The notes under the pieces are model-generated. The model was not told the DNA's origin and searched no databases. It saw only the letters and a program-made list of their open reading frames with translations. The position numbers and the translations under genes were made by a program. DNA of 64,000 nt, taken from positions 43,237,576 through 43,301,575 of the forward strand of contig OY744525.1 in assembly GCA_963556195.1 (NCBI GenBank). Reading direction: 5' to 3'. This DNA is from Sepiola atlantica. Its lineage: Eukaryota > Mollusca > Cephalopoda > Sepiida > Sepiolidae. Below, in pieces: positions 61,229-64,000 of the stretch (position 1 is the first letter of the stretch; the number at the start of each line of letters is the position of its first letter).

Positions 61229-61280
<52 letters not shown>
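61229..61280. repeat. (TA)n microsatellite
   Basis: About 25 units. Confidence 0.95.
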
Positions 61281-61283
<3 letters not shown>

Positions 61284-61404
61284 GTTTTATATATATTCTT
61301 GGGTTGAGCACTGTGGTAAGTGATATTGCCAACTACCATTAGCGATAATGCAAAGTTCTTTGTAAACACAAATGAAGCACTCTTCGGTTTATATTCAAGT
61401 ATTT

Positions 61405-61543
61405 AAATTTCTGTTGCTAATGACGCATGCCTGACGGGCAAATGGTTAGAATCACCGACTGTCAACTAGAAGGTTGTATGATCGATTCCAGCTTAAAGCA
61501 GTTGCCTTTCTAGTCACACTGCAGAGCGAAACTGTCTGTGGAT

Positions 61544-61636
<93 letters not shown>
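61405..61636 (+). mobile_element. SINE ending in TA and GA arrays
   Basis: A tRNA-like start, GACGGGCAAATGGTTAGAAT and GTATGATCGATTCCAGC; then GCAGAGCGAAACTGTCTGTG and GATGACTATATA. The TA array is at 61547-61604 and the GA array at 61605-61636. Confidence 0.65.
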
Positions 61637-61641
<5 letters not shown>

Positions 61642-62625
61642 CAGAACAATAGAATAAGAAATAGGAAGTAAAACTAACCGGACCTTTGTTCGTGAGAAGC
61701 CCAACGATTGGCTAAGGGAACAATAAAGAATCTGATTGGTTAGCTAGCTAGCCGTGTATATAAAAACACCCGGCTAAACTAACTCCATGCATTTTATCCT
61801 GAAGATTACCCCCCCCCCCCCCGGGGATCAAACGCGGGAGCCTCTGTGTAGCTTAATTGCCATAAATATATTTTCATAACTTACTAGGTATATATATATA
61901 TATATATAAAGAGAGAGATAGATAGAGAGAACTAGATAGCTAATTATTCATTTTAAAATCTATTTCCGTAAGAAAAGTCACACACAAACTATGAAAATAA
62001 TCCAAAAATATATGTGCTTATATTTATTTGCTTATATTTATTTCTTACAAAAAAGCAATAAAAGTTACTCGTTTCTTTACAACACCCTGTGTCGATATGC
62101 AGATTAAACTTACCAACAATTTATAGCCTTTTGGGAATTGAATGCACAAAAAAAAAAAACCAGAATATTTTTACTAAAAGATGCAGATTACCTAAATTGA
62201 TTAATACTAGATATGAATAATTACAGAACATATGAAAGATGATAATGGTTTCCTTGATAAGCTTCTTACATATTAGACACTTATTCATTATTAATCTGAA
62301 GCTGTATTCTAAATACATCCTAATGGTTTCCCCCTAGCTTAATTTAAACCTTTTGCTCCTCAGTTCTTTTCACTGCTTATTCCTCCATCCATTCAAATAT
62401 TGAACGTCTTATCCGCCTATTAATCTCTTTTATACACAGGCCCATTTCTTCATCATTCATCCACATCACAAGAAAGCCAGTCCAACACCTCCCATCTGCC
62501 ATTTGGATGCATGAGTAGAGAATCGACTATGGCTGCAGGGAGTGAGATAAGCTTATGGCCCTCTTTTCTCTCTGGCAATACTTTTCAATGTGCACTAAAA
62601 CCTCTTCTCTTTTTCCTTTTATTCA

Positions 62626-62670
<45 letters not shown>

Positions 62671-62740
62671 ATCATCATCATCATCATCATCATCATAATA
62701 ATAATAATAATAATAATAATAAAATAAAAAAATAAAAAAA
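62626..62740. repeat. Compound (CTA)n(CAT)n(AAT)n microsatellite
   Basis: About 14 CTA, 9 CAT and 8 AAT units, then A-rich. The Leu-His-Asn frame is an artefact. Confidence 0.95.
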
Positions 62741-62999
62741 TAAAAAGAAACATCACTTTATAAGCTCCCCCCCTCCAATAAATTACACCGGCCTCAACTA
62801 ACACGACACAAAAATGAACCAATGAACAGAAATAGCAAGAAACACCATCAGCGAGTACATAATAATAATAATAATAATGATGATAAAATCCAATAATCAG
62901 ACAAAACTACCAGAAATCCAATAATCTGTCATGTAACCCCCTCCCTTTACCAAAAAATAAAAATGGTGTCATCAGCCTTGGTTAGTACTATATAAAATG

Positions 63000-63300
63000 G
63001 TCATGAAGTGTCAAGAAGGATGGAAAAACTGAAGAGAGGGAGCACCATCCAGACCTCCACTGGAAGAGGGTGGAAAGTACTGGAATCTTTGTGAGGCTTA
63101 TTGCCACTCAAATTCCAGAGAAAGCCAATAGTTGTTATTAATGAGAAATCAATTGTAAATAGTTGCAAAATTATTTGCAACAGTTATCGAAAGAGGCAGA
63201 GAGTGCTGGAAATTTTGGGAGACTTGTGTCATTCAGACTCAAGGGAACACCACAAGCTGTTGCCAGTGAGGGATCACTGGTGAATACTCGTGTGAGAACT
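63000..63300. repeat. Diverged ~120-bp tandem pair
   Basis: GAGGGTGGAAAGTACTGGAA (63066) and GAGGCAGAGAGTGCTGGAAA (63193) begin two similar ~110-bp units (ACTCAAATTCCAGAGAAAGC / ACTCAAGGGAACACCACAAG). Confidence 0.5.
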
Positions 63301-63682
63301 CCTAGTGAGTAAGAAATAATAATAATAAAACTGAGAAACCTTTGCTTATCTAATGATAAATAGGTTGACCTTTTCTCTTCTCAGCTTTCCTGTTGGTTTA
63401 TGAAGAAATTATAAATTGAAAAAATGTTACAGAATTTCGGAATTTTTTAGATGTGGATTGATTATTTGTATCACTTGGACTACTATTCTCATCTTGCTTG
63501 TTATTTTCACAACGTTTTGATTCGTGTAACTTCTGACTATATTTAAGTACATCTTTTCGAACTTGGGAATCATTATCTTTAACTTGGGACCCTTTACGGA
63601 ATTACGAACTGAACCCTTTATCTAATCCATTAATAATAGAATGTTCTCGTCCTGTCAACCATAATTGAGTATAACAGTTAAA

Positions 63683-63792
63683 GGTACGTCACAGATTAGG
63701 ACCCACACTAACTTTGACCCTGACCTTAACGCTGACCCTAACCCTAACGACGGGGTCAAAGTTAGCGTGGTTCCTAATCTGTGAAAGCACCC
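63683..63792. mobile_element. FB-T hairpin with CCCTAA-like core
   Basis: 63690-63720 (CACAGATTAGGACCCACACT, AACTTTGACCC) and 63753-63783 are inverted copies. The centre is TGACCCTAACCCTAACGACG. The sequence after the right arm (GTGAAAGCACC) matches the GGTGCTTT end of the 18.2-kb relative. Confidence 0.8.
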
Positions 63793-63837
63793 AGTTAAGT
63801 AATGTTTATTTTACTCTTAGTATTGCTTGTAGTGAAG

Positions 63838-63915
63838 ATTAAACCTTCAACGTCCAGAAGACTGTCAGTTTGAGCTGATTGATACACAACGCCTTTATCC
63901 GTTGCACCATGAGTC
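63838..63915 (-). repeat. tRNA-like pseudogene in the loop of a fold-back element
   Basis: Minus strand: CATGGTGCAACGGATAAAGG (box A-like) and GTTGAAGGTTTAATCTTCAC (box B-like, changed from GGTTCRANNC). Not functional. Confidence 0.5.
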
Positions 63916-64000
63916 CAAACGTTGTGAAAAGAACAACCAAGATGAGGATAGTTGTCCGAATAATGCATACATATTACAGAAAGGTTTGATAAAGTAAATA

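Larger units (their letters stand above)
63432..63980. mobile_element. Fold-back element FB-A with two nested insertions
   Basis: Left arm from TTTCGGAATTTTTTAGATGT through GGACTACTATTCTCATCTTG and AACGTTTTGATTCGTGTAAC. The right arm end is AACGTTGTGAAAAGAACAAC, CAAGATGAGGATAG. Between the arms sit the FB-T hairpin (63683-63792) and a tRNA-like sequence (63838-63915). Confidence 0.75.

Overview
This is a eukaryotic, AT-rich, repeat-dominated stretch of an animal genome. The single clear gene is a protocadherin with molluscan or cephalopod character. The setting (tRNA-, 5S- and U2-like short interspersed elements, long TA, TAA and GA microsatellites, many fold-back elements, decayed LINE and mariner copies, no dense coding) fits a coleoid cephalopod, most likely an octopus. 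That assignment is inference; no species-diagnostic sequence was tested.

Gene: one protocadherin gene on the minus strand. The large open frame at 37134-39497 is not a complete gene. It runs through a splice donor (CAG|GTAAGT) three codons before its stop. Two further coding exons can be read downstream at 21571-21706 and 16212-16429, with good acceptors and donors and matching phases (0, then 1). Together they give a predicted 901-residue protein: signal peptide, six cadherin repeats, one membrane segment and a cytoplasmic tail of about 190 residues. A possible non-coding first exon ends at 45745, so the transcription unit may cover about 30 kb (46.0 to 16.2 kb). Its introns are full of transposon relics.

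Layout: 0.5-5 kb holds LINE 3' ends, fold-back elements, a 150-bp tandem repeat and a tRNA-headed SINE. 7-15 kb holds TA arrays, a mariner relic (10.2-11.3), a Tc1/mariner deletion derivative (11.9-12.35), and several SINEs and fold-backs. 16-39.5 kb is the protocadherin gene; its introns carry a 5S-rRNA-derived SINE (21.0-21.35), U2-like SINEs (19.8, 23.0), LINE reverse-transcriptase relics (23.9, 25.2, 27.4, 31.9), a ~500-bp palindrome (27.9-28.4) and two interleaved tandem arrays (32.4-34.0). 40-46 kb has a repeat with CCCGG-type ends, a 1-kb pure TAA array inside a fold-back arm, and the candidate first exon. 46-64 kb is intergenic: U2-like SINEs (48.6, 50.7), a TA array with higher-order periodicity (52.4), a LINE relic with a zinc knuckle and REL endonuclease (53.6-54.5), a reverse-oriented tandem array (57.1), long fold-backs (58.5, 59.2) and a last fold-back near 63.5 that contains two nested insertions.

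Most interesting: a dispersed family carrying a U2 snRNA-like block, and tandem arrays that seem to derive from it; a 5S-derived SINE; and fold-back elements with TTAGGG-like cores. Apart from the protocadherin exons I see no protein gene that looks functional.
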